Made by a program: the position numbers and the translations under genes
In this document: piece after piece, positions 1 through 6,278 of the stretch
How positions within the stretch are numbered: the stretch's first letter is position 1
How the letters are laid out: the number at the start of each line of letters is the position of its first letter
The notes under the pieces: generated by a model
Seen by the model: the letters and a program-made list of their open reading frames with translations, nothing else
Database searches by the model: none
Told to the model about the DNA's origin: nothing
NCBI GenBank assembly: GCA_017437205.1
Contig: JAFSBP010000337.1
Span: 1 to 6,302 of the forward strand
DNA length: 6,302 nt
DNA from: Lachnospiraceae bacterium
Lineage (GTDB): Bacteria; Bacillota; Clostridia; Lachnospirales; Lachnospiraceae
Direction: 5' to 3'

Positions 1-728
1 TAAATCACCGACGGCAGTTTATAGTCAGGCATAGGATAATAAAACCGATTGTTCTTAAATCCTGCCTCGTTGAGCAGCTCCTCAATCTCCGGTCTGGAAA
101 ACGTGTATACACTGTTCACACCCGGATAATTCATGATTCCATCAGCCACTCGGCCCGTGTGATCCTCCGGGGCACCCGCAAAATATTTCATTCCAAACTT
201 ATTCTCAATGGCAATAAACAACTTTCCGCCTGGCTTCAGAAACCCGCGCGCCCGCTTAAGCATCTCCAAATGAGGATTTTCGCCCTTGCTAATGTAGCTG
301 GAGGAGTATTCCAGCACTCCGATGAGTGTCACGTAATCAAACTTCTCCCTGATCTCGATATCCTCAAAATTTCCCACCATGATCTTTAGATTTTCTCTGC
401 TGCCGTTTCTGGTGGCATTGATAATGGAACGCTTCTTCGACTGATCCACCGCCGTCACCTGCCCTACCTTCCGGCAAAACAGTCCCGTCACCGCGCCGCA
501 ACTGGCTCCGATCTCAAGGAGCGTAGCATCCGGGTTAAACTCATACCAGTCCAACAGATTCTCCCGGATATCCGACAGATGGTAAAGAATCGCCCACTCG
601 TTGTTTTCCCGCAGGATTTCCTCCACATCCCTGCCGGACTCGACAAGGGCAAGTATCCTATCTTCAATCTCTCCGTCACCGTAGTAATCCTGCCCCGGAT
701 AATACGTCAAATCCAAAATATCTTTCAC
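1..728 (-). CDS. Class I SAM-dependent methyltransferase (partial, C-terminus beyond left edge)
   Basis: This gene transfers a methyl group from S-adenosylmethionine, probably to a sugar of the glycan made by this cluster. The frame reads without a stop for 242 codons from GTG 728 to the window edge. The Rossmann-type motif I, LLEIGASCGAVTG, lies at residues 70-82, the acidic residue ending strand 2 is Asp95, FDYVTLIGVLEY is at 130-141, and the post-I region LKPGGKLFIAIENKFG is at 164-179, followed by EDHTG. Only the catalytic fold and about ten residues after it are inside the window; the tail PMPDYKLP (232-239) suggests the protein continues. The start is supported by AAGGAG eight bases upstream, and GTGA overlaps the wzt stop, so translation is probably coupled. 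The family assignment is firm. The acceptor is unknown; coupling to wzt suggests chain-end methylation or a tailoring step on the polymer. Confidence 0.9.
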   Translation of the reverse strand, partial: MKDILDLTYYPGQDYYGDGEIEDRILALVESGRDVEEILRENNEWAILYHLSDIRENLLDWYEFNPDATLLEIGASCGAVTGLFCRKVGQVTAVDQSKKRSIINATRNGSRENLKIMVGNFEDIEIREKFDYVTLIGVLEYSSSYISKGENPHLEMLKRARGFLKPGGKLFIAIENKFGMKYFAGAPEDHTGRVADGIMNYPGVNSVYTFSRPEIEELLNEAGFKNNRFYYPMPDYKLPSVI

Positions 729-1990
729 GATCTTAACTCCTTCGTCACCGTCACATCCGACTCCATGTCATACACGCCTACGGTGTTTTTTGCAGAAATC
801 ACTACAATATTTACGATATCATACAGTCGATTGTAAACCACGAACTCGCCAGACTCAAAACCGGTACATCCTACCGACAGGAGATATTCCCCACCCTGGA
901 GAGTCATGCGCTGACGAAAACTCACTTCATACACATCGCCGCTCTTTGCCGGCGTCACCTGAATTTTCTCGTACATGGTGTTCGTCCCCGTCAGCTCCGT
1001 CCCCTTTTTATCCTTGAACGTAAAGGAAAAGATTGGCATATCCACCGGCTTCGCAAACTGTACCTTCGTGCGGATCGTCAATTCTGAACCCTTGAATATC
1101 TGATTCGTCAGTCTTCCCTGTTCATCGAAAATGCCCACATCCACAATACTGGCACTTCCATCACCATAGTTCATGTGACCCGGGTTCTCCTCCAGGCTAT
1201 CCAGCCAGCGAAGCTGTCCGGAGTGATTTCCTTCACTCTTAACAGGCTCGTCCTCCACCGGATCAAGTCCGACCAAAATCTTCTTATAAAGATCCACCAT
1301 CTTACCCGGCTCACCCTCCGCCAGCTTATCACCGCGATTTAGAAGAACCACTTTATCGCAATATTTAATGATGGAACTCATATCATGGGTAACCATCACA
1401 ATGGTGGTACCACGTTTTCTAATCTCCTCCATCTTGTGGTAACACTTCGCCTGAAAGAACACATCTCCCACCGATAATGCCTCATCCACGATCAAGATAT
1501 CCGGCTCCACATTGATCGCCAGCGCAAACGCCAGACGCACAAACATACCGCTGGAATAACTCTTCACCGGCTGATCCACAAACTCCCCGATATCCGCAAA
1601 GGCCAATATCTCCGGAAGCTTCTCCTCCATCTGCTGTCTGGTAAAGCCCATCATGGTACCGTTCATGTAGATATTTTCCAAACCGGTATATTCCATGTTG
1701 AACCCGGCTCCCAGCTCCAAAAGTGCGGACACGGTACCGTTCACCTTCACCTCACCGGCACTGGGGGTGAGCACACCGGTGATAATCTTCAAAATCGTGG
1801 ATTTGCCGGAACCGTTGGTTCCGATCACGCCCACTGTCGTTCCCTTCTCCACATTGAAGGATACCCCGTTCAGGGCATAAAAGTCTCTGTGACGGCTCTT
1901 TTTCGGACAAAGAGTCTCCAACAGACGGTCTGACGGCTTATTGTACAGCCGATAGATTTTCGTCACATCACGAACTTCAATCGCATTCAT
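725..1990 (-). CDS. wzt: Polysaccharide ABC transporter ATP-binding protein with C-terminal glycan-binding domain (Wzt type)
   Basis: This is the cytoplasmic ATPase that powers export of a lipid-linked polysaccharide through the permease encoded just upstream. At 421 residues it is close to the size of Escherichia coli O9a Wzt. Numbered from ATG 1990, the nucleotide-binding domain shows Walker A GTNGSGKST (57-65), the Wzt/TagH-style LLELGAGF in the Q-loop region (90-97), signature YSSGM (145-149), Walker B ILIVDE (165-170), D-loop SVGD (173-176) and the switch His202. A linker around 243-270 leads to a Wzt_C-like beta-sandwich from about 275 to the end, with YGDGSASIVDVGIFDEQG and PIFSFTFKDKKGTELTGTNT (319-338). 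In characterised Wzt proteins this domain binds the polymer and gives export specificity; shorter TagH or RgpD types lack it. The start at ATG 1990 is preferred because AGGAGG lies eight bases upstream. The stop overlaps the methyltransferase start. Confidence 0.95.
   Translation of the reverse strand: MNAIEVRDVTKIYRLYNKPSDRLLETLCPKKSRHRDFYALNGVSFNVEKGTTVGVIGTNGSGKSTILKIITGVLTPSAGEVKVNGTVSALLELGAGFNMEYTGLENIYMNGTMMGFTRQQMEEKLPEILAFADIGEFVDQPVKSYSSGMFVRLAFALAINVEPDILIVDEALSVGDVFFQAKCYHKMEEIRKRGTTIVMVTHDMSSIIKYCDKVVLLNRGDKLAEGEPGKMVDLYKKILVGLDPVEDEPVKSEGNHSGQLRWLDSLEENPGHMNYGDGSASIVDVGIFDEQGRLTNQIFKGSELTIRTKVQFAKPVDMPIFSFTFKDKKGTELTGTNTMYEKIQVTPAKSGDVYEVSFRQRMTLQGGEYLLSVGCTGFESGEFVVYNRLYDIVNIVVISAKNTVGVYDMESDVTVTKELRS
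737..742 (-). promoter_or_regulatory. Ribosome-binding site for the methyltransferase
   Basis: AAGGAG lies inside the last codons of wzt, with an 8-base spacer (TTAAGATC) before GTG 728. It fixes the GTG as the start of the edge-truncated methyltransferase and supports coupled translation across the GTGA overlap. Confidence 0.8.
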
Positions 1991-1998
1991 CGACTGCA

Positions 1999-2004
1999 CC
2001 TCCT
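1999..2004 (-). promoter_or_regulatory. Ribosome-binding site for wzt
   Basis: A perfect AGGAGG sits 8 bases before ATG 1990 and shares bases with the TAG stop of wzm. The longer frame from GTG 1999 would begin inside this site, so ATG 1990 is the likely start. Confidence 0.85.
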
Positions 2005-2797
2005 ACAATACATCCGCAAAATGCGGCTTAAGTTTCTTAAATGTGCGGCTTCCCAGCAGATAAAGCAGGGCTGTCACCGCCCAGAAGTATATGGTGTACG
2101 GTCTCTCCCAGAACCAGACACCGCGAATTAAAGCATCACGGTACCCTTCTGCCACATAATACATGGGATTCAAACGGAGAATAAATGCCACCACCGGCCA
2201 GGGTACCTGATCGTTACTGTACATGATCGGTGTCAGCCACATACCAAATTGCATGGCAATGTTTACCACCTGCGCCATATCTCCAAACAACACTGCAACC
2301 GCGGACGTGAGCTTCGTTACCGCCAGAGCAAGCGCCGCCGCACAGCAGCTGTAATAAATAATCTGTATCCAGAAAACACTGGGGTAGTTTCCAAAAAGCA
2401 CACTCACGATCAACAATACAAACGCAAAGAACGCATGCACCGCTGCCGCCGATGTGATTTTCACCATGGGAAGCAGTTCAATCTGAAATACAACTTTTTT
2501 CACCAAATATCGGTATTCTAACAGACAGTTGGTACCGCCGATCATGGATTCACTGAAGAAAAACCACGGTACCAGACCGCAGATCATCCATAAGAGATAG
2601 GACACACCGTCCATTGCCTGCTGCTGTCCCCGGCCAATCACCGTAAATACCATATAGTAGATCACTACCGTGACCACCGGCTGGACAAACATCCAGAGCA
2701 AGCCGAAGTAGGACCCCACCAAACGTTTCTTAAAATCAGCCTTGGCAAGCTCCATGATCAGCCTATATTTAAATTTAAAACTCTTCTGCTCCGGCAC
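2003..2797 (-). CDS. wzm: Polysaccharide ABC transporter permease (Wzm / RgpC / TagG type)
   Basis: This is the membrane half of the exporter that moves a lipid-linked glycan across the cytoplasmic membrane, working with the Wzt ATPase. It is an ABC-2 family permease of 264 residues, a normal length. Family marks are GSYFGLLWMFVQP at 28-40 (amphipathic helix into the first membrane span), GLVPWFFFSESM (74-85), GMWLTPIMYS (185-194), NPMYYVAEGYRD (210-221) and the typical tail FKKLKPHFADVL (253-264). About six hydrophobic segments can be picked out. The start chosen is GTG 2797, which has GGGAGG six bases upstream; the longer ATG 2815 start adds six residues (MGGRYI) but has no clear ribosome site. 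The wzt start follows the stop after 12 bases. The orthologous transporter could be named rgpC or rfbA in other schemes; the function is secure but the polymer is not known. Confidence 0.95.
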   Translation of the reverse strand: MPEQKSFKFKYRLIMELAKADFKKRLVGSYFGLLWMFVQPVVTVVIYYMVFTVIGRGQQQAMDGVSYLLWMICGLVPWFFFSESMIGGTNCLLEYRYLVKKVVFQIELLPMVKITSAAAVHAFFAFVLLIVSVLFGNYPSVFWIQIIYYSCCAAALALAVTKLTSAVAVLFGDMAQVVNIAMQFGMWLTPIMYSNDQVPWPVVAFILRLNPMYYVAEGYRDALIRGVWFWERPYTIYFWAVTALLYLLGSRTFKKLKPHFADVL

Positions 2798-2803
2798 GAT
2801 ATA

Positions 2804-2809
2804 CCTCCC
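2804..2809 (-). promoter_or_regulatory. Ribosome-binding site for wzm
   Basis: GGGAGG with a 6-base spacer (TATATC) precedes GTG 2797. The upstream ATG 2815 is preceded only by AAAAGCAGAGC, a poor match to the 16S tail, so this site decides for the internal GTG start. Confidence 0.65.
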
Positions 2810-2853
2810 GCCCATGCTCTGCTTTTATTTTACATCCATTGCATCGGCGCTGA

Positions 2854-3408
2854 TTAAAATTTGAATGCGTCTTTAAGACCGCCCCACTTTTGATCCTTCT
2901 CCGAAATAATCAACTTCGCATCCGGCTCGATTGGCCACTCCACGCCGATTTCGGGATCACTCCACAAAATACCTCCCTCATCGCCGGGATGGTAAAAATC
3001 GGTACACTTATATGCAAATACCGCCTCATCGGACAACACAACAAATCCGTGTGCAAATCCTTCCGGAATATAAAACATCTTCTTATTCTCGCCGGACAGT
3101 TCAACGCCAAACCACTTTCCGTAGGTTTCGGAGCCGGTGCGCAGATCCACCGCCACATCGAAGACTTTGCCACTCACCACGCGAACCAGCTTTCCCTGAG
3201 GGAACTGCTTCTGATAATGAAGACCACGCAGCACTCCTTTCACAGACATGGACTGATTATCCTGCACAAACACCATGTCAAGCCCTTCTGCCTTGAAGTC
3301 ATTATAATTGTATGTCTCCATAAAGTATCCGCGGTCATCGCCGAACACAGACGGCTCCACCACACAGAGTCCTTCGATTTCACATCTCGTCACTTTGATC
3401 TTACCCAT
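2854..3408 (-). CDS. rfbC: dTDP-4-dehydrorhamnose 3,5-epimerase
   Basis: RfbC (RmlC) is the third enzyme of dTDP-L-rhamnose synthesis. It epimerises carbons 3 and 5 of dTDP-4-keto-6-deoxy-D-glucose in the cytoplasm. The 184-residue length is standard for this single cupin-fold enzyme. Recognisable blocks are FGDDRGYFMETY (22-33), QDNQSMS (49-55), GVLRGLHYQ (58-66) with catalytic His64, GKVFDVAVDLR (80-90), FYIPEGFAHGF (112-122), FAYKCTDFY (131-139) with the conserved Tyr133, and LIISEKD (166-172), whose Asp172 matches the His-Asp dyad partner. AGGAGG lies eight bases before ATG 3408. The other rhamnose genes (rfbA, rfbB, rfbD) are not in the window, so they must lie elsewhere in the cluster or genome if the pathway is complete. 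The gene sits between a DUF2142 membrane protein and wzm, implying a rhamnose-containing product. Confidence 0.97.
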   Translation of the reverse strand: MGKIKVTRCEIEGLCVVEPSVFGDDRGYFMETYNYNDFKAEGLDMVFVQDNQSMSVKGVLRGLHYQKQFPQGKLVRVVSGKVFDVAVDLRTGSETYGKWFGVELSGENKKMFYIPEGFAHGFVVLSDEAVFAYKCTDFYHPGDEGGILWSDPEIGVEWPIEPDAKLIISEKDQKWGGLKDAFKF

Positions 3409-3416
3409 TTTTCAAT

Positions 3417-3422
3417 CCTCCT
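3417..3422 (-). promoter_or_regulatory. Ribosome-binding site for rfbC
   Basis: AGGAGG lies eight bases before ATG 3408, in the 65-bp gap that follows the DUF2142 gene. This is the longest intergenic space in the window; I see no convincing -35/-10 pair or hairpin followed by a T-run in it. Confidence 0.8.
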
Positions 3423-3473
3423 GATCCATATCACGATCCCTTTTTTGCATCACTCCGCTCGCTAGCTTTCGTC

Positions 3474-5099
3474 TCACCCTGCCAGATGTACCGTGATCAC
3501 CTGACCGAACAGCTGCGCCATCAACAGCACATGGAACACCGCAAACGCCGCGCTTAGGAGCTTTTGCCGGTCTTTTTTCACAACCAACCCCACATCCTTA
3601 AAAATCACCAGCGCCATTAGCGGCAGTATAGGCAAAAAGTATCTGCCCTGTACACCGTGAACATGAGCCTGACTGATCGGCGTATGTGACAGCAGCATTG
3701 ATGTCAGTACCAACAGGAAAATCGCTGCGACCAATACAGTCATCCAAAGCTTATTCCAACGCCTAAACACCTTAACCTCGCCGTCGACGGAAATAAAATG
3801 CCCCAATGTCAACAAGACCAGCGCTGTATAATATATCTGAGGCATCTTCAGGTTCTGATCCAGCCAGCCGAGCACACGCCCCAACATATCCTGAAGATAG
3901 TTCTTAGGGAGCCCCATATCTCCGATCGTCAGTGTATTCCAGATAATTTTGGGATATTCCATTGGATGCTCAAGAAAATAGCTGATCGTATATCCCGGTT
4001 CTCCGGCCCATCCGATAATATGCTCAGACGTATCCTCCGTCACATAGCTTCCGAGAATCCTTCCGTTAAGCAAAAGCATGATCACCATAACTGCGCCCAA
4101 CACAATAGTTGCCGAAATCACCCAACGCTTCGTGTCTCCGAACTTCTCCTTCGGAATCAGAAGGCAAAGTCCGATGAGCGGCGCATACACCACTTTACAG
4201 GGCGCAAGAAGCGCGATCAACACCGCCAAAATGGCAATATCGCTCCTATCCACCGTAGCTTTTTCATAAGCCAGTTTCATACAGTATGCGATAAACATCA
4301 TACTAAATGCAATGATCCATGCGTCATACGAATTGGATGCCAGCTCATGGAGCGTCATTGGAAGCATTCCGACACAAAACAAAATTTTCTTTCCAAAAGG
4401 CATCCATCTGATCGCCAGAGAGATGGCAACCACCGCCCATATGAGATTGCAGATTCGTCCAAACAATATCCGCGTTGCAAAATTCAGATTGAATATCCGC
4501 GCCACCGTGATTCCTATGGCCTGAGGAAGATAGGGAAGCATGTAATAGCCATTCGGTCCTTTTCCACTGGCAACTAACTCATCCCCGGTCTCTTTTCCAA
4601 AATAATGTGTCCAGAAATACTGATACTGCTCCGCATCCGGAAACGCGCCGTCATTGGCCTGCATCTCCTCCTCCTGAACCATCACCTCGCCTTGCTCATC
4701 CAGAGGCTCTACCCCGAGAATCTGATTCGATACCTTATAAGCGGTAACATAGTGTACCCACTCATCCGGCGCGCACAGCGGCGGTAAAATGAACAGATAC
4801 AATGCACCTAACAGCAATCCGCAGCGCAGGTACATCTTATCCAACCGAAACTCTTTCGCCCTCAACACATACCAGAAAATTACCGCCAGAGCGATCACGG
4901 ACAATACAAGCATCATAACCGCCATTCCGGGAACTGCGGGATAGTCTGTTGTGATTCCGAGAGAATCAAGTCCCAAAATCTTTTTTCCCCAGCGAAAGAC
5001 CACGAACAATATTATCATCGCCGCCGCGATCCACGGCTTTGGCGCTTCCTTTATATCTCTTTTTAAATTATTTATTCCCGTCAACCATCGTTCTTTCAT
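3474..5099 (-). CDS. DUF2142 multi-pass membrane protein, probable GT-C-like glycosyltransferase
   Basis: This 541-residue integral membrane protein matches the DUF2142 family, which is common in polysaccharide clusters of Gram-positive bacteria. About ten to twelve hydrophobic segments are visible, for example near 22-37, 57-79, 91-107, 212-230, 288-314, 327-345, 423-436, 452-470, 487-503 and 514-535. The family hallmark is PPLCAPDEWVHYVTAYKVS (106-124) after an early membrane span: an acidic pair (Asp112, Glu113) placed like the catalytic acidic residue of GT-C enzymes that use polyprenyl-phosphate sugars. Further conserved pieces are ELASNSYDAW (252-261) and HGVQGRYFLPILPL (481-494). A hydrophilic, acidic insert lies at about 130-185 and probably faces outside. 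ATG 5099 has AGAGG six bases upstream. It follows the glycosyltransferase gene by 21 bases. A role in adding a sugar to the polymer on the outer face is inference from fold resemblance and context. Confidence 0.85.
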   Translation of the reverse strand: MKERWLTGINNLKRDIKEAPKPWIAAAMIILFVVFRWGKKILGLDSLGITTDYPAVPGMAVMMLVLSVIALAVIFWYVLRAKEFRLDKMYLRCGLLLGALYLFILPPLCAPDEWVHYVTAYKVSNQILGVEPLDEQGEVMVQEEEMQANDGAFPDAEQYQYFWTHYFGKETGDELVASGKGPNGYYMLPYLPQAIGITVARIFNLNFATRILFGRICNLIWAVVAISLAIRWMPFGKKILFCVGMLPMTLHELASNSYDAWIIAFSMMFIAYCMKLAYEKATVDRSDIAILAVLIALLAPCKVVYAPLIGLCLLIPKEKFGDTKRWVISATIVLGAVMVIMLLLNGRILGSYVTEDTSEHIIGWAGEPGYTISYFLEHPMEYPKIIWNTLTIGDMGLPKNYLQDMLGRVLGWLDQNLKMPQIYYTALVLLTLGHFISVDGEVKVFRRWNKLWMTVLVAAIFLLVLTSMLLSHTPISQAHVHGVQGRYFLPILPLMALVIFKDVGLVVKKDRQKLLSAAFAVFHVLLMAQLFGQVITVHLAG

Positions 5100-5120
5100 G
5101 ATGAACCTCTTTTCCTGCCT

Positions 5121-5921
5121 TCAGACCGTATTGCTCTTCTCACCTTTTACATACAGTCTGTGAATCTGCTTTGCCACCCATCTCGGCCAAAATCCGCACA
5201 TAATCTCCAAATCTTCCTGCTTTCTGGTTCCATCTGCCACATTCTTTGTGGTGGCAGACTCTGCGTGGATGCGATGACTCATCAGTTTTTCCGGTACATA
5301 CAAAAACATCCCCTCTTTATTCGCCAAACCGGCCCACGTCTTATAATCGCAGCCGTTGACATACCGCTCATCAAATACCGAGGCACCAAGATTTTCCTTC
5401 ACCAGCGTCACGGACGGACAGCAGATGGGATTTCCAAAGGAAAGTATTCTGCGCTTCACGAAACGGAATTTCCCCAGTGATCTGATGCGAAGCGGAAGCA
5501 GTAGAATCCGCTTTATTGTCAGCAGCTTATTTCGGCAAACCTTCTTTCCGGCTCTCAATTCACAGTAATCCGTAAACGCGATTTGCACGTTCTTTCCTTC
5601 CACCCGGTTCAAGGCGATAAGCGACCTTTCCAAAAATTCAGGCTCATAGATATCATCCTGATGCGCAACCGTCACCAGCGGCGTCTCTGCCGCATTGTAG
5701 CCGAAATTCCAGTCCTTCGCGATGGAACTCTCGCCCCGATTGACCACTAACGGAAGCCCGTATTTCTCACATAAACCTTCGATCCTCGCGTTCGGGGTGG
5801 AGGTGGACACGATAATCCTGCCGTTTACCGTCTGGTCGAGCAATGAACGGATTGCAGTCTCCAAATATGCACTTTCCTTATACGCACATACCACAAACGT
5901 GTGGTCTCTCTCCGTATACAT
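5121..5921 (-). CDS. Family 2 (GT-A fold) glycosyltransferase
   Basis: This is an inverting nucleotide-sugar glycosyltransferase, predicted to add one sugar to a lipid-linked intermediate at the cytoplasmic face. At 266 residues it has the usual GT2 layout: the N-terminal nucleotide-binding stretch FVVCAYKESAYLETAIRSLL (9-28), the metal-binding DXD-type site HQDDIYEPEFLERS (87-100), GNPICCPSVTL (163-173), the acceptor and catalytic-base region NGCDYKTWAGL (189-199, candidate base Asp192), and RIHAESAT (217-224), a frequent GT2 ending. There is no clear membrane span. A strongly basic stretch at 124-160 (KRILLLPLRIRSLGKFRFVK part) could hold it to the membrane surface. It does not look like a DPM1-type polyprenyl-phosphate sugar synthase, which usually carries C-terminal spans. 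ATG 5921 has GGGAG six bases upstream. Sugar donor and acceptor cannot be told from the sequence. Confidence 0.93.
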   Translation of the reverse strand: MYTERDHTFVVCAYKESAYLETAIRSLLDQTVNGRIIVSTSTPNARIEGLCEKYGLPLVVNRGESSIAKDWNFGYNAAETPLVTVAHQDDIYEPEFLERSLIALNRVEGKNVQIAFTDYCELRAGKKVCRNKLLTIKRILLLPLRIRSLGKFRFVKRRILSFGNPICCPSVTLVKENLGASVFDERYVNGCDYKTWAGLANKEGMFLYVPEKLMSHRIHAESATTKNVADGTRKQEDLEIMCGFWPRWVAKQIHRLYVKGEKSNTV

Positions 5922-5942
5922 AATGTTCTCCCGTCGTCGATT

Positions 5943-6278
5943 CTACTCTTCCTGTTTTTTTTCGATGGCGATCGACTGAACCAATTTTTTTACCTTGTCT
6001 TCCAAATCGGAAATCCGCTTTGAAAGGAGAAATATTTTGATCAGAAGCAAAAAGATGATGAGCATAAAAATGCAGTTTACTTCCGAATAAATTCCCAGAA
6101 TACGGGCAATCAATGTCAACAACTGCGGAAATACACTGATCACCAGTAGCAAAGATACAAACGCCAGCCAAAACATGGACTCTTCCGCTTTGAATTTGGA
6201 TTTTTTAATTTTTCCGCGCACATAGATCACCGTGAGTATACAGCCAATGATCAACATTATCCTTAACGTCAGCGACAT
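5943..6278 (-). CDS. Small DUF2304 membrane protein
   Basis: This 111-residue protein matches DUF2304, a family of small membrane proteins found beside glycosyltransferase genes. Three hydrophobic segments are visible at about 3-20, 36-59 and 65-85, with the family-like EESMFWLAF (32-40) and FPQLLTLIARILGI (50-63). They are followed by a charged, heptad-like tail (87-106, SKRISDLEDKVKKLVQSI), which probably forms a short cytoplasmic coiled coil. Streptococcal GacJ, a small membrane protein of this kind, associates with the polyprenyl-phosphate GlcNAc synthase GacI and stimulates it; a similar helper role here is inference. ATG 6278 is preceded by AGGGGA at 6290-6285, with a 6-base spacer. The frame ends in TAG, 21 bases before the glycosyltransferase start. 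An A8 run (plus-strand T8 at 5955-5962) lies in the last codons. Confidence 0.85.
   Translation of the reverse strand: MSLTLRIMLIIGCILTVIYVRGKIKKSKFKAEESMFWLAFVSLLLVISVFPQLLTLIARILGIYSEVNCIFMLIIFLLLIKIFLLSKRISDLEDKVKKLVQSIAIEKKQEE

Noticed and set aside
159..389. Plus-strand 76-codon frame near the left edge
   Set aside because: It is antisense to the methyltransferase coding region and shows no domain or upstream ribosome site.
488..679. Minus-strand 63-codon frame
   Set aside because: It is an alternative frame inside the edge-truncated methyltransferase, whose own frame carries the SAM motif and a good ribosome site.
1991..1999. Longer wzt start at GTG 1999 (adding three residues)
   Set aside because: The GTG overlaps the AGGAGG ribosome site itself; ATG 1990 has the correct 8-base spacing.
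2798..2815. Longer wzm start at ATG 2815
   Set aside because: It lacks a good ribosome site, whereas GTG 2797 has GGGAGG at six bases. I cannot exclude it, so it is kept here as an alternative.
2890..3465. Plus-strand open frame of 191 codons opposite rfbC
   Set aside because: It lies entirely antisense to a clear RfbC with all catalytic residues, has no recognisable domain, and its composition (His- and Ile-rich) is that of a reverse-strand shadow.
3423..3473. Possible terminator or internal promoter in the gap between the DUF2142 gene and rfbC
   Set aside because: GCTAGC is a short palindrome, and the A6 run on the coding strand is not a T-run after a stem. No paired -35/-10 boxes stand out.
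3798..4577. Plus-strand open frame of 259 codons opposite the DUF2142 gene
   Set aside because: It is the antisense reading of a membrane protein, which yields long low-quality frames rich in His, Arg and Gln. There is no ribosome site or domain, while the minus-strand frame shows family motifs throughout.
5878..6171. Minus-strand 97-codon frame overlapping the DUF2304 and glycosyltransferase genes
   Set aside because: It is out of frame with both recognised genes, has no family features, and is explained as an overlap shadow.
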